Part shown: one piece after another, positions 1 through 7,811 of the stretch
Position numbering within the stretch: the first letter of the stretch is position 1
Layout of the letters: every line of letters starts with the position of its first letter
Source: JAAYUK01 sp964392915
GTDB lineage: Bacteria > Nitrospirota > Thermodesulfovibrionia > Thermodesulfovibrionales > Dissulfurispiraceae
NCBI GenBank assembly: GCA_964392915.1
Contig: CAYMRS010000041.1
Coordinates: 1 to 22,390, forward strand
Direction of reading: 5' to 3'
Length of the DNA: 22,390 nt
Notes under the pieces: model-generated
Told to the model about the DNA's origin: nothing
The model's input: only the letters and a program-made list of their open reading frames with translations
Databases searched by the model: none
Made by a program: the position numbers and the translations under genes

Positions 1-104
1 GTCCAAGTCTTTTAACTTGCCCGTTTCTTTCCCTTCGCTTCTCTAATGACAATTCTGCAATAATTATAATGGAAGGAAATGGTCTGTCAACGCTTAATCG
101 ACGG

Positions 105-133
105 TTGAAAAAAAAACAAGGGGTTGTTACAAT
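105..133 (+). promoter_or_regulatory. Sigma-70 promoter of the regulator-znuA operon
   Basis: A -35 box TTGAAA at 105-110 and a -10 box TACAAT at 128-133 are separated by 17 bp, the ideal spacing. The predicted transcription start, near 140, falls inside the inverted repeat at 134-160. A repressor bound there would block initiation. The boxes are read by eye; the transcription start is not demonstrated. Confidence 0.6.
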
Positions 134-160
134 CGTAAATAGAAATAATTTCCATTTACG
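134..160. promoter_or_regulatory. 27-bp near-palindromic operator, probable Zur/Fur box
   Basis: The outer arms CGTAAAT (134-140) and ATTTACG (154-160) are exact reverse complements. The inner arms GAAAT (142-146) and ATTTC (148-152) are too, around a central A at 147. Only the 141/153 pair (A versus C) fails, so 12 of 13 position pairs match. Size, AT-richness and position over the predicted transcription start fit a dimeric Fur-family repressor site. Since the first gene encodes a Fur-family protein, autoregulation is the simplest reading. The Zur assignment rests on the downstream znuA-like gene. Confidence 0.65.
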
Positions 161-168
161 AGGAGTGT

Positions 169-618
169 ATGCCCCCTTTTTTACAGAAGCTGCACGAGCT
201 TGGACTCAAGACAACGCCAAAGCGTTTGGCCATTCTTGAGATTCTGGCGGATGCGCACATATATATGAGCCCCGATGATGTCTGGAGCAGAATGAAGGAT
301 CGTTTTTCGAAGATAGGGCTCCCCACGGTGTACCGGAATCTCGAAGACCTGGCAAAAGGCGGCGTGATTGCAACGATTCTGCACCCGAACCGCCAGCTTT
401 ATTATTACCTCTGCCCGAATGAGGAACACCATCATCATTTTGTCTGCATGTCATGCAGAAAGGTTGACGATATCAACTTTTGCGCATTCAGCCAGATAGA
501 GCGCGAGATGTCGCGCAGCATCAACGGGACTGTGCTGTCGCATACCTTTCAGGTAAGCGGGGTCTGCTCGGCATGCCTGGAGGCGGAACAAAGGCCGCCG
601 CTGGAGGGTTCCGCATGA
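169..618 (+). CDS. Fur-family metalloregulator, probably Zur (zinc uptake repressor)
   Basis: This 149-residue protein has the Fur architecture. An N-terminal winged helix covers about residues 8-80, with the recognition segment around GLPTVYRNLEDLAKGG (50-65). A metal-binding dimerisation domain follows, with a HHHH run (87-90) and two structural-zinc CxxC pairs at 93-96 and 133-136. Length is typical of the family. The ATG at 169 follows a GAGGAG ribosome site at 160-165. The stop codon overlaps the ATG of a ZnuA-like gene, so the two are translationally coupled. Fur paralogues (Fur, Zur, PerR, Mur) cannot be separated by sequence alone; context favours zinc. It probably represses its own operon through the palindrome at 134-160. 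Confidence 0.88.
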   Translation: MPPFLQKLHELGLKTTPKRLAILEILADAHIYMSPDDVWSRMKDRFSKIGLPTVYRNLEDLAKGGVIATILHPNRQLYYYLCPNEEHHHHFVCMSCRKVDDINFCAFSQIEREMSRSINGTVLSHTFQVSGVCSACLEAEQRPPLEGSA

Positions 619-1592
619 CACGATGTGTTTTGGTGTTCATCGCAGCGTGCATGCTTTTGTCGGCAGCCTGCTCGCGGCAGCCTGAACCGGTTTCGGCTGA
701 GTCGAAAGTGAAAGTTGTGACGACCCTTTTCCCGCTGTATGACTTCGCCCGCAGCATCGCGGGAGACAAGGCCGAGATTCTTCTGTTGCTGCCTCCGGGA
801 GCCGAAGCGCACAGCTTTGAACCAAAACCGTCCGATGTCGCGCATCTGGCGAAGGCGGATATTTTTATATATACCAACAAATACATGGAACCCTGGGCCG
901 GGCAGATGGTAAGGGGGTCAGAAAACGGCAGGCTCCTGATTGTTGACACAAGCCGCGGAATCAGCCTAATAGAAGGCGCTGACGAGCATCAACACGGGCA
1001 CAAGGGGAAGCACGAACATGCATCAGGAGGGCAGAATGGCAAGGAGAGCCCTGACCACGGCAGGGTGGATCCACACATCTGGCTCGATTTCAGAAACGCA
1101 CTGAAGATGGTAGACGCGATTCGCGATGGTTTTGTGCAGAAGGATCCTGCACAGAAACAGTATTATGAGCAGCGTGCCGAAGAACTCAAGAGCCGCCTCT
1201 CGGCGCTCGACAGCAGATATGCGGCGATGCTTGCAACCTGCCGGACTAAGGTGATGGTGAGCGGCGGGCACTTTGCCTTTGGGTATCTTGCCAAGAGGCA
1301 TGGCTTGCACTACACGTCAGCCTACGGCTTTTCTCCATCGGCAGAACCGTCCCCGCGCGACCTGATCCGGCTGAGCAGAATGATCCGGCAGCAAGGCGTC
1401 AGGTATCTGTTTCACGAAGAGCTTGTCGAGCCGCGTGTAGCCGAAACCATTGCGCGGGAAACCGGAGCCGGACTGCTGCTGTTGCATGGGGCACACAACA
1501 TCGCCAAGGCGGACTTCGAACACGGCATTACCTTTCTGCAGCTTATGGAAAAAAACTATGAAGCGCTCCGCAAAGGGCTGGAGTGTCAGTAA
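615..1592 (+). CDS. znuA: ZnuA-like zinc ABC transporter substrate-binding lipoprotein
   Basis: The 325-residue product belongs to the cluster A-I (ZnuA/TroA) metal-binding proteins that deliver Zn or Mn to an inner-membrane ABC importer. I chose the ATG at 615, which overlaps the upstream stop, because it places a signal peptide at the N-terminus ending in a lipobox-like SAAC with Cys19. Likely metal ligands are H66 in AHSFEP, H154 in DPHIWLD and H219 in GGHFAFGY. Between the first two sits a His-rich acidic loop (about 124-148, several HxH steps) characteristic of zinc-specific members. No permease or ATPase gene (znuB, znuC) is adjacent, so the rest of the importer must be encoded elsewhere. 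Confidence 0.88.
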   Translation: MTRCVLVFIAACMLLSAACSRQPEPVSAESKVKVVTTLFPLYDFARSIAGDKAEILLLLPPGAEAHSFEPKPSDVAHLAKADIFIYTNKYMEPWAGQMVRGSENGRLLIVDTSRGISLIEGADEHQHGHKGKHEHASGGQNGKESPDHGRVDPHIWLDFRNALKMVDAIRDGFVQKDPAQKQYYEQRAEELKSRLSALDSRYAAMLATCRTKVMVSGGHFAFGYLAKRHGLHYTSAYGFSPSAEPSPRDLIRLSRMIRQQGVRYLFHEELVEPRVAETIARETGAGLLLLHGAHNIAKADFEHGITFLQLMEKNYEALRKGLECQ

Positions 1593-2275
1593 TATCCATG
1601 CAAAGCAAACAGCTCGCCATAGGATTTCCGGAGTCTGAGTGCGCGATCATCGGGTCTCTCCGGCATCTTGCCGGCATGCCGTTGCAGATTGTTTTCACCG
1701 ACAACAGTTACAGCATGATTTCATACCGCAAGACGGTAAAGCAGATTGTTGTGCGCATGCACCGGATGTTTCTTGCCGCAGATGAGCAGGTGCTTGCAGA
1801 CATCGCTGCCTTTATCAAGAACAGGAGCGCGTTTACACCAAACCTGCGCAGCTTCATCCGTTCGCACGGTCATCTTATCAGTCCCGCGCGACAGCGCAGA
1901 AGCCCCGTGGTGAGCAGCGGCAGGGTCCATGATCTTACGGTACTATTTGAGGAATTGAATGAGCGGTATTTCTCCGGTGCGATCTCATCGTCCATAACCT
2001 GGGGCAGCCGTTCGCCCCGTTACGGCGTCCGCAAGAGAAATATGGGCAGTTACGACCGCAAACGAGATCTGATTCGCATCAGCCGCTATCTTGACCGGAA
2101 GGCTGTGCCCCGCTGCTACGTCGAATATGTCGTCTATCATGAGATGCTGCATGCGGCAGTCGGCGTGCAGCAGAAAAATGGCCGCTGCCTTATCCATACC
2201 GCGGAGTTCAGGCGTCGGGAGAAGCTCTTTCACGACTATGACCGGGCGATGGCGTGGGAGCAAGGCTGCCGCTGA
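1583..2275 (+). CDS. SprT-like zinc metalloprotease-domain protein
   Basis: The product is 230 residues from the GTG at 1583, which overlaps the znuA 3' end by 10 bp and follows an AAGGG ribosome site at 1573-1577. An ATG at 1598 is an alternative start that removes five residues. The C-terminal half shows the SprT-like fold: a helix with LFEELNERYF (about 121-130), a strand-rich segment, then the zincin motif HEMLH (186-190) with a third ligand H205 in HTAEF. The N-terminal 110 residues are not recognised. The SprT-like class includes eukaryotic SPRTN, which cuts DNA-protein crosslinks; bacterial substrates are poorly known. Its place behind a Zur-like gene and znuA suggests zinc-linked expression (inference). 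Confidence 0.75.
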   Translation: MSVISMQSKQLAIGFPESECAIIGSLRHLAGMPLQIVFTDNSYSMISYRKTVKQIVVRMHRMFLAADEQVLADIAAFIKNRSAFTPNLRSFIRSHGHLISPARQRRSPVVSSGRVHDLTVLFEELNERYFSGAISSSITWGSRSPRYGVRKRNMGSYDRKRDLIRISRYLDRKAVPRCYVEYVVYHEMLHAAVGVQQKNGRCLIHTAEFRRREKLFHDYDRAMAWEQGCR

Positions 2276-2291
2276 TTCTCATCCCGGTTCG

Positions 2292-2321
2292 TTGACTAAG
2301 CCGGAATGCGGCAGGTAAAAT
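2292..2321 (+). promoter_or_regulatory. Probable dnaE promoter placing the start at the ATG
   Basis: TTGACT (2292-2297) and TAAAAT (2316-2321) each match sigma-70 consensus at five of six positions and are 18 bp apart. The expected start, six to eight bases after the -10 box, is 2327-2329, which coincides with the dnaE ATG at 2328. No Shine-Dalgarno sequence lies before that ATG. A leaderless dnaE transcript is therefore plausible. Confidence 0.5.
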
Positions 2322-2327
2322 TCCCCA

Positions 2328-5300
2328 ATGCAGCACGCCGACTTTGTTCCCCTCCATGTCCATACCGAATACAGCCTGCTTGATGGCGCCATCAAGATCG
2401 ATGAGCTTGTTCAGCAGGCAGTGCGGTACAAACTGCCTGCTGTGGCGATTACCGACCACGGCGGGCTGTTCGGCGCGATTGAATTCTACAAGAAAGCCAC
2501 CAAAGCGGGTGTCAAGCCGATTATCGGCTGCGAAGTCTATGTCGCTCCGGGCAGCCGCATGGATCGCCAGAAAGAAAATATCGACGGCCTGTCCGATGAG
2601 GCAGCGTTCCACCTGATCCTTCTGGCCCGAAACCGCGACGGGTACCGGAACCTCTGCAGACTGGTCACCAAGGCGTACCTGGAAGGATTCTACTACAAAC
2701 CCCGCATAGACAAGGATCTGCTCGAACAATACAGCGGCGGACTCATTGGTCTTTCGGCCTGCCTGAAGGGCGAAGTCCCCTTCTACCTGGCGCATGACCG
2801 GTGGGAAACAGCCCGCGAGCGGGCGCTCTGGTACAAGCGGGTTTTAGGACCGCAGAACTTCTATTTGGAGATTCAGAGCAACGGGCTGCAGGAGCAGGTT
2901 GAGGTGAACCGCAAGCTCATCCAGTTGTCTGAAGAGCTGCATATCCCGCTGGTTGCCACGAATGATTGCCATTATCTGCGTCAGGACGACACGCGCGCGC
3001 ATGATATTCTGCTGTGCATTGGCACGGGTAAGACGGTAAACGATGCCAAGCGGATGTCGTTCGGCACCGATCAATGCTATTTCAAGTCTCCGGACGAAAT
3101 GAAGGAAGCCTTTGCAGATGTGCCGGAAGCAATTCAGAACACGGTGAAAATAGCTGAGCGCTGCAACTTTGACTTTGAGCTCGGCAAGCCTCTTCTGCCG
3201 AAATACGATGTGCCTGAAGGGTACTCGCCTGAAACCTATCTGGAAGAGCTTGCGCTCAATGGCGTGCAGATAAAGCTCCGCTCCGCATTGCCGCAGAATT
3301 ACCGGGACCGTCTCGATTTTGAGCTGAAAGTCATCAGAAAGATGGGATTTGCCTCGTACTTCCTGATTGTCTGGGACTTCATCAGGTATGCGAAGACCAG
3401 CGGCATCCCGGTCGGGCCGGGCAGAGGGTCGGCTGCCGGAAGCCTTACCGCATACGGTCTGGGCATTACCGAAATAGATCCGATTCGCTACCACCTGCTG
3501 TTTGAGCGCTTTCTGAACCCTGAACGCGTCAGCATGCCGGATATTGATGTTGATTTCTGCAAAGACCGGCGGCAGGAGGTCATCACGTACGTTCAGGATA
3601 AGTACGGCAAAGAGAACGTCGCGCAGATTATCACTTTCGGAACGCTTGCTTCCAAAGCGGCGGTGCGCGATGTTGGCCGTGTCCTGAATATTCCCTATGC
3701 CGACGTGGACAGAATCGCAAAGCTCATCCCGACCGGCCCCTCCGTCGAGTCGCTCGATCACGCGCTGAAGATTGAGCCGCAATTGCGGGAGCTTTACGAA
3801 AACGACCCGCAGGTGCGGGAGCTGATCGATATTGCCAAGCGACTGGAAGGCCTCTCTCGACATGCATCTACTCATGCGGCGGGCGTGGTTATCGCCCCCG
3901 AGCCGCTCACAAATTTTACCGCTTTATATAAACAACCCTCCGAAGATGTTATCACGACCCAGTTTGATATGCTCTCGGTCGAGGCGGTTGGCCTGCTGAA
4001 ATTCGACTTCCTCGGGCTCAAAACGCTGACGATTATTGATAAAACCCTTCAGCTCCTGAAGCAGCAGGGACGAAAACTGATTCTTGCCGACATTCCGCTC
4101 GATGACGAGAAGACTTTCCGCTTGCTGAGCTCCGGCGAGAGTACCGGGATATTCCAGCTCGAAAGTGCGGGCATGCGCGACATCCTCGTGAAGATGCATC
4201 CTAATGTTATCGAAGACCTTATCGCGCTCGTTGCATTGTACCGTCCCGGCCCGATTGGCAGCGGCATGATCGATGAATTCATCAGGCGGAAAAAAGGCGA
4301 ACTGCCGATAGAATATGATTTCCCCGAACTGGAGACGATTCTGGCGGAAACATACGGAATCATCCTGTATCAGGAACAGGTCATGATGATTGCAAACACG
4401 ATATCCGGATTCAGCATGGCGCAGGCTGATGTGCTTCGGAAGATCATGGGGAAGAAACTACCGGAGGAAATGGCGAAACAGAAGGAAGGCTTTGTCAAGG
4501 GGGCGGTTTCCAAAGGATTTCAGGAACAGAAAGTTATCGCGCTCTTTGATCTGATCGCAAAGTTTGCCGAATACGGATTCAACAAGTCACACTCGGCTGC
4601 CTATGGCTACCTTGCGTATCAGACCGCCTATTTGAAAGCGCATTATCCGGTCGAGTTCATGACCGCGAATCTCACGGCTGATATGGGTGATACCGACCGC
4701 ATCGTTATGCTCATCGAAGAGTGCCGGAAGGCCGGCATCGAGGTCATGCCCCCGGATATCAGCGAAAGTGAGCGCGAATTCAAGATAGTCGGCAGCTCAA
4801 TCCGCTTCGGCCTCGAGGCAGTGAAAGGCGTCGGCGGCTCGGCAATCGAGATCATGCTCGCGGAACGCGAAAAAGCGCCATTTTCAACATTCGATGAGTT
4901 TCTCGGTCGTGTTGACGGAAAGAAAGTAAATAAGAAGGTCATCGAAAGCATTATCAAGGCGGGCGCTTTTGATTCCCTGTATGCGGCAAAAGGCCTGAAC
5001 AAATTCATGGCACGCGCGACAGCTGTCGGGAAGCTTCTGAACCCGGCAAAGTCCCAGAATGGCGGGATGAGCCTCTTTGGCGATCCTGAGTCTACCGCGG
5101 CGTCCCAACCGCTCTGGGACGAGACGACTCTGCTCGGCTATGAGAAAGACTCGCTCGGCTTTTTTGTCTCCGGCCACCCGCTGTCGAAATACCGAAAGGC
5201 GCTCTTCAGCATGAATGTAACGCGCATTGCCGATTTGCTGAAACAGATTGAACAGGTGGAAAAGGGCGAAGATGAGGAGCGGATTGAAGCGAGCATTGCC

Positions 5301-5774
5301 GGTATCATTACCGAAATAAAGACAAAGGCGCGCGAAAAGGGCGTCACCGGTTTTGTTACCATTGAAGACGAAACCGGCCGCATTGAAGCGCTTGCTTTCG
5401 GCAGGACCTACCAGGAGAATACCGGACTGCTCAAAAAGAACTCGCTGGTAATTCTGAAAGGCAATGTGATGCGTGCTGAAAAGGGCGCGCGAATCATGGC
5501 GCGCGATGTGCAAAACCTTGCCGAAGTTGAGGTGAAAGAGAAGTTTGACGTTGCCATTGACTGTTGTGATGAAGCAGCAGCGAAGAAAACAATCGGGCTG
5601 CTGAAAACCTTGCTCAGCGAGGATCCGGTGCCGGGCGGCGGCAGTGCGGGTTCGGTCACTGTCCGCTGTCTTTTGCCCGACTACTGTGTTATCATAGCTA
5701 CACAGATGCATCCATGCCATAATTTTGCCGCAGAGGCCGAACGGACCGCAGCCTGCACAGTGCGGTGCCTGTAA
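2328..5774 (+). CDS. dnaE: DNA polymerase III subunit alpha (replicative polymerase)
   Basis: This 1148-residue DnaE-type C-family polymerase is of normal length. The N-terminal PHP domain keeps its metal ligands: HVH (10-12), D43 in TDHG, E69 in GCEVY and NDCH (212-215). The palm carries PGRGSAAGS (364-372), the catalytic aspartates D405 and D407 in PDIDVDF, and the third aspartate D560 in KFDFLGL. The fingers include GFNKSHSAAYGYLAYQTA, followed by HhH and OB-fold regions (GFVTIEDETGRIEALAF) and a short C-terminal domain. The ATG is supported because LHVHTEYSLLDG starts a few residues in, as is usual for the family. It lacks a ribosome binding site (see the promoter at 2292). It is the catalytic core of the replisome. 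Confidence 0.97.
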   Translation: MQHADFVPLHVHTEYSLLDGAIKIDELVQQAVRYKLPAVAITDHGGLFGAIEFYKKATKAGVKPIIGCEVYVAPGSRMDRQKENIDGLSDEAAFHLILLARNRDGYRNLCRLVTKAYLEGFYYKPRIDKDLLEQYSGGLIGLSACLKGEVPFYLAHDRWETARERALWYKRVLGPQNFYLEIQSNGLQEQVEVNRKLIQLSEELHIPLVATNDCHYLRQDDTRAHDILLCIGTGKTVNDAKRMSFGTDQCYFKSPDEMKEAFADVPEAIQNTVKIAERCNFDFELGKPLLPKYDVPEGYSPETYLEELALNGVQIKLRSALPQNYRDRLDFELKVIRKMGFASYFLIVWDFIRYAKTSGIPVGPGRGSAAGSLTAYGLGITEIDPIRYHLLFERFLNPERVSMPDIDVDFCKDRRQEVITYVQDKYGKENVAQIITFGTLASKAAVRDVGRVLNIPYADVDRIAKLIPTGPSVESLDHALKIEPQLRELYENDPQVRELIDIAKRLEGLSRHASTHAAGVVIAPEPLTNFTALYKQPSEDVITTQFDMLSVEAVGLLKFDFLGLKTLTIIDKTLQLLKQQGRKLILADIPLDDEKTFRLLSSGESTGIFQLESAGMRDILVKMHPNVIEDLIALVALYRPGPIGSGMIDEFIRRKKGELPIEYDFPELETILAETYGIILYQEQVMMIANTISGFSMAQADVLRKIMGKKLPEEMAKQKEGFVKGAVSKGFQEQKVIALFDLIAKFAEYGFNKSHSAAYGYLAYQTAYLKAHYPVEFMTANLTADMGDTDRIVMLIEECRKAGIEVMPPDISESEREFKIVGSSIRFGLEAVKGVGGSAIEIMLAEREKAPFSTFDEFLGRVDGKKVNKKVIESIIKAGAFDSLYAAKGLNKFMARATAVGKLLNPAKSQNGGMSLFGDPESTAASQPLWDETTLLGYEKDSLGFFVSGHPLSKYRKALFSMNVTRIADLLKQIEQVEKGEDEERIEASIAGIITEIKTKAREKGVTGFVTIEDETGRIEALAFGRTYQENTGLLKKNSLVILKGNVMRAEKGARIMARDVQNLAEVEVKEKFDVAIDCCDEAAAKKTIGLLKTLLSEDPVPGGGSAGSVTVRCLLPDYCVIIATQMHPCHNFAAEAERTAACTVRCL

Positions 5775-5815
5775 GAAGGCCAAAGCGGTGATTTTGTCTT
5801 TGATGAAGGGGAACC

Positions 5816-6802
5816 ATGGCCTACTATCTTGAGTTTGAAAAGCCGCTTGAGGAGCTCGAAAACAAGATTGATGAGCTGAAGCGTCTCTCGGACGGAAGCG
5901 ATATCGACATTGCCTCAGAGATCAAGAATCTCGACAAGAAGGCTGCGGATCTCCGCAAGGAAATCTATGCGTCCGTAAGTCCTTGGCAGAAAACGCTTAT
6001 TGCGCGGCACCCGGAGCGCCCCTATACCCTTGATTACATTGGCCTCATAGCAGAGGATTTTATCGAACTGCGCGGCGACCGGCGGTTTGCGGATGACCCC
6101 GCCATCGTTGGCGGAATCGGGAAAATCGGCGGCATCCCCATGATGATTATCGGGCACCAGAAAGGGCGCGGCACGAAGGAGCGCATCCGGCGCAATTTCG
6201 GCCAGCCAAATCCGGAGGGGTACCGCAAGGCTCTTCGCCTGATGAAGCTTGCCGAGCGCTTCGGTCGCCCTATCGTTACCATGATTGATACGCCAGGCGC
6301 GTATCCCGGCATCGGCGCTGAAGAGCGCGGGCAGGCTGAAGCGATTGCGACAAATCTCCTTGAAATGTCCCGTCTCAAGGTGCCGATTGTAGCAATCGTT
6401 ATCGGCGAAGGCGGCAGCGGTGGAGCTCTCGGTTTGAGCGTCAGCGATCGGCTTGCCATGCTGGAGCATTCCGTCTATTCCGTCATTTCACCGGAGGGGT
6501 GCGCGGCTATTCTCTGGAAGAAGGGTGCGGGCGAACTCGGCCAGGAAGACTTTGCGCGTGCGGCGACCGCGCTGAAACTGACCGCTCAGGATCTGAAGTC
6601 TCACAAGATCATCGACGACATAATCCCCGAGCCACTCGGCGGAGCTCACCGAGACCCCGAATGTGTCGCCAGGAAGATTGCAAACTACATTCTCAAATCG
6701 CTCGAAAGCCTGCAGGGAAAATCAATGCCGAAACTGGTTGATGATCGCTATAAGAAGATCAGAAAAGTCGGTGGATTAACGAAAATTGAGCTTTTGGATT
6801 AG
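5816..6802 (+). CDS. accA: Acetyl-CoA carboxylase carboxyltransferase subunit alpha
   Basis: The 328-residue product transfers the carboxyl group from carboxybiotin to acetyl-CoA, together with AccD, giving malonyl-CoA for fatty-acid synthesis in the cytoplasm. An N-terminal helical segment (about 5-50, LEFEKPLEELENKIDEL) precedes a crotonase-like fold. That fold carries FGQPNPEGYRKALRLM (128-143), the DTPGAYPG loop (158-165) and the glycine-rich GEGGSGGA (197-204) that forms an oxyanion hole. Length matches the family. A good AAGGGGAA ribosome site precedes the ATG, 41 bp after dnaE, so co-transcription with dnaE is likely. The gene is convergent with ftsY, with a 34-bp gap and no strong terminator that I can see. 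accD is not in the window. Confidence 0.96.
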   Translation: MAYYLEFEKPLEELENKIDELKRLSDGSDIDIASEIKNLDKKAADLRKEIYASVSPWQKTLIARHPERPYTLDYIGLIAEDFIELRGDRRFADDPAIVGGIGKIGGIPMMIIGHQKGRGTKERIRRNFGQPNPEGYRKALRLMKLAERFGRPIVTMIDTPGAYPGIGAEERGQAEAIATNLLEMSRLKVPIVAIVIGEGGSGGALGLSVSDRLAMLEHSVYSVISPEGCAAILWKKGAGELGQEDFARAATALKLTAQDLKSHKIIDDIIPEPLGGAHRDPECVARKIANYILKSLESLQGKSMPKLVDDRYKKIRKVGGLTKIELLD

Positions 6803-6836
6803 TTTCAGCGTTCAGCCTGTGAAGATTCGGCCGGTC

Positions 6837-7745
6837 TTATTTACCAAATAATGCTTTCACAAAGTCATTCGCCTGGAAATCCCGCAGGTCGTCTGCCTTT
6901 TCACCGATGCCGATCAGCTTAATCGGGATGCCGAGTTCTTTGCAGATCGCAAAGATGATTCCGCCCTTGGCAGTACCGTCCAGCTTTGTCAGCACGATCC
7001 CGCTAAGCCCCACGACTTCATTGAAGATCTGCGCCTGCCGCAAAGCGTTCTGCCCGGTAGTGCCGTCGACGACGAGCAGGATGTCATGCGGAGCATCGGG
7101 AATCGATTTTTTGATGACGCGATTAATTTTCTTCAGCTCATCCATCAGCTGCGCCTTGTTATGAAGGCGGCCTGCGGTGTCGATAAGAACTACATCGGCG
7201 TTTCTGGATTTTGCCGCCTCGACCGCATCAAACGCGACCGCCGCAGGGTCCGACCCCGACTGGTGCTTGATGATAGCGGCCCCGGTGCGCTGGGCCCATA
7301 TCTCGAGCTGTTCAACCGCCGCGGCCCGGAAGGTGTCACCCGCTGCAAGCACCACGGACTTGCCCTCGTCAACAAACCGCTGCGCAAGCTTGCCGATGGT
7401 CGTCGTCTTGCCGACGCCATTGACGCCGACCATCAGGATGACGCAGGGCCTGATGCCTTCCACGACGAGCGGTTGCGGATGTCCGAGAAGCTTTGTCATT
7501 TCTTCCTGGATACAGGAAGTAACCTCAGCAGGATTGCTAACCGCGCCGGAGCGTATTTTCTGCTTCAGCAGATGAATGATCTCCTCAGTCGCAACAGTTC
7601 CGACATCGGAGGTAATAAGTATCTCTTCGATGTCGTCGAGCACCGATTCATCAACGGTGCGGTTGAGGAGAACGGATTCGACGCGCTCGACAAAGTGTTG
7701 ACGTGTTTTTGTGAGACTTGCCTTGAGGCGATCAAAAAAACCCAT
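6837..7745 (-). CDS. ftsY: Signal recognition particle receptor FtsY
   Basis: The 302-residue product is the SRP receptor GTPase that docks ribosome-SRP complexes at the inner membrane. An N domain (about 1-90, starting GFFDRLKASLTKTR) precedes the G domain: P-loop GVNGVGKT (107-114), insertion-box GDTFRAAAVEQL (136-147), DTAGR (189-193) and TKLDGTAKGG near residue 255. It lacks the long acidic A domain of the E. coli protein, as in many non-enteric bacteria. I chose the ATG at 7745 since the family begins at the GFF segment; a TTG two codons upstream is also in frame. No Shine-Dalgarno sequence precedes it, and an intrinsic terminator ends just before it. Confidence 0.95.
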   Translation of the reverse strand: MGFFDRLKASLTKTRQHFVERVESVLLNRTVDESVLDDIEEILITSDVGTVATEEIIHLLKQKIRSGAVSNPAEVTSCIQEEMTKLLGHPQPLVVEGIRPCVILMVGVNGVGKTTTIGKLAQRFVDEGKSVVLAAGDTFRAAAVEQLEIWAQRTGAAIIKHQSGSDPAAVAFDAVEAAKSRNADVVLIDTAGRLHNKAQLMDELKKINRVIKKSIPDAPHDILLVVDGTTGQNALRQAQIFNEVVGLSGIVLTKLDGTAKGGIIFAICKELGIPIKLIGIGEKADDLRDFQANDFVKALFGK

Positions 7746-7746
7746 G

Positions 7747-7800
7747 GTCAAAAAATACGGTCAGCGGCACCCGGAAGATGTATCGGCTGCCACTGACCGT
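7747..7800 (-). terminator. Intrinsic terminator of the Ig/AMIN gene, abutting ftsY
   Basis: Arms 7757-7764 and 7793-7800 pair perfectly over 8 bp (CGGTCAG/CTGACCG plus one A-T pair). After a mismatch, GGCA (7766-7769) pairs with TGCC (7788-7791), then CCG (7771-7773) with CGG (7784-7786), around a 10-base loop. On the minus strand the stem is followed by ATTTTTTGAC. It lies 12 bases past the stop of the upstream gene and its T-run ends two bases before the ftsY ATG. Confidence 0.75.
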
Positions 7801-7811
7801 TCCCTTTCAAA

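Noticed and set aside
65..70. Perfect TATAAT upstream of the first operon
   Set aside because: No acceptable -35 box lies 16-18 bp upstream on the plus strand, and the TTGAAA/TACAAT pair at 105-133 is a better match.
480..614. N-terminal extension of the znuA frame
   Set aside because: It lies inside the regulator gene in another frame, and would bury the signal peptide 45 residues from the N-terminus; the ATG at 615 is coupled to the upstream stop.
6803..6836. Bidirectional terminator between accA and ftsY
   Set aside because: The AAGA/TCTT arms at 6821-6837 form only four firm pairs plus wobbles, too weak to call.
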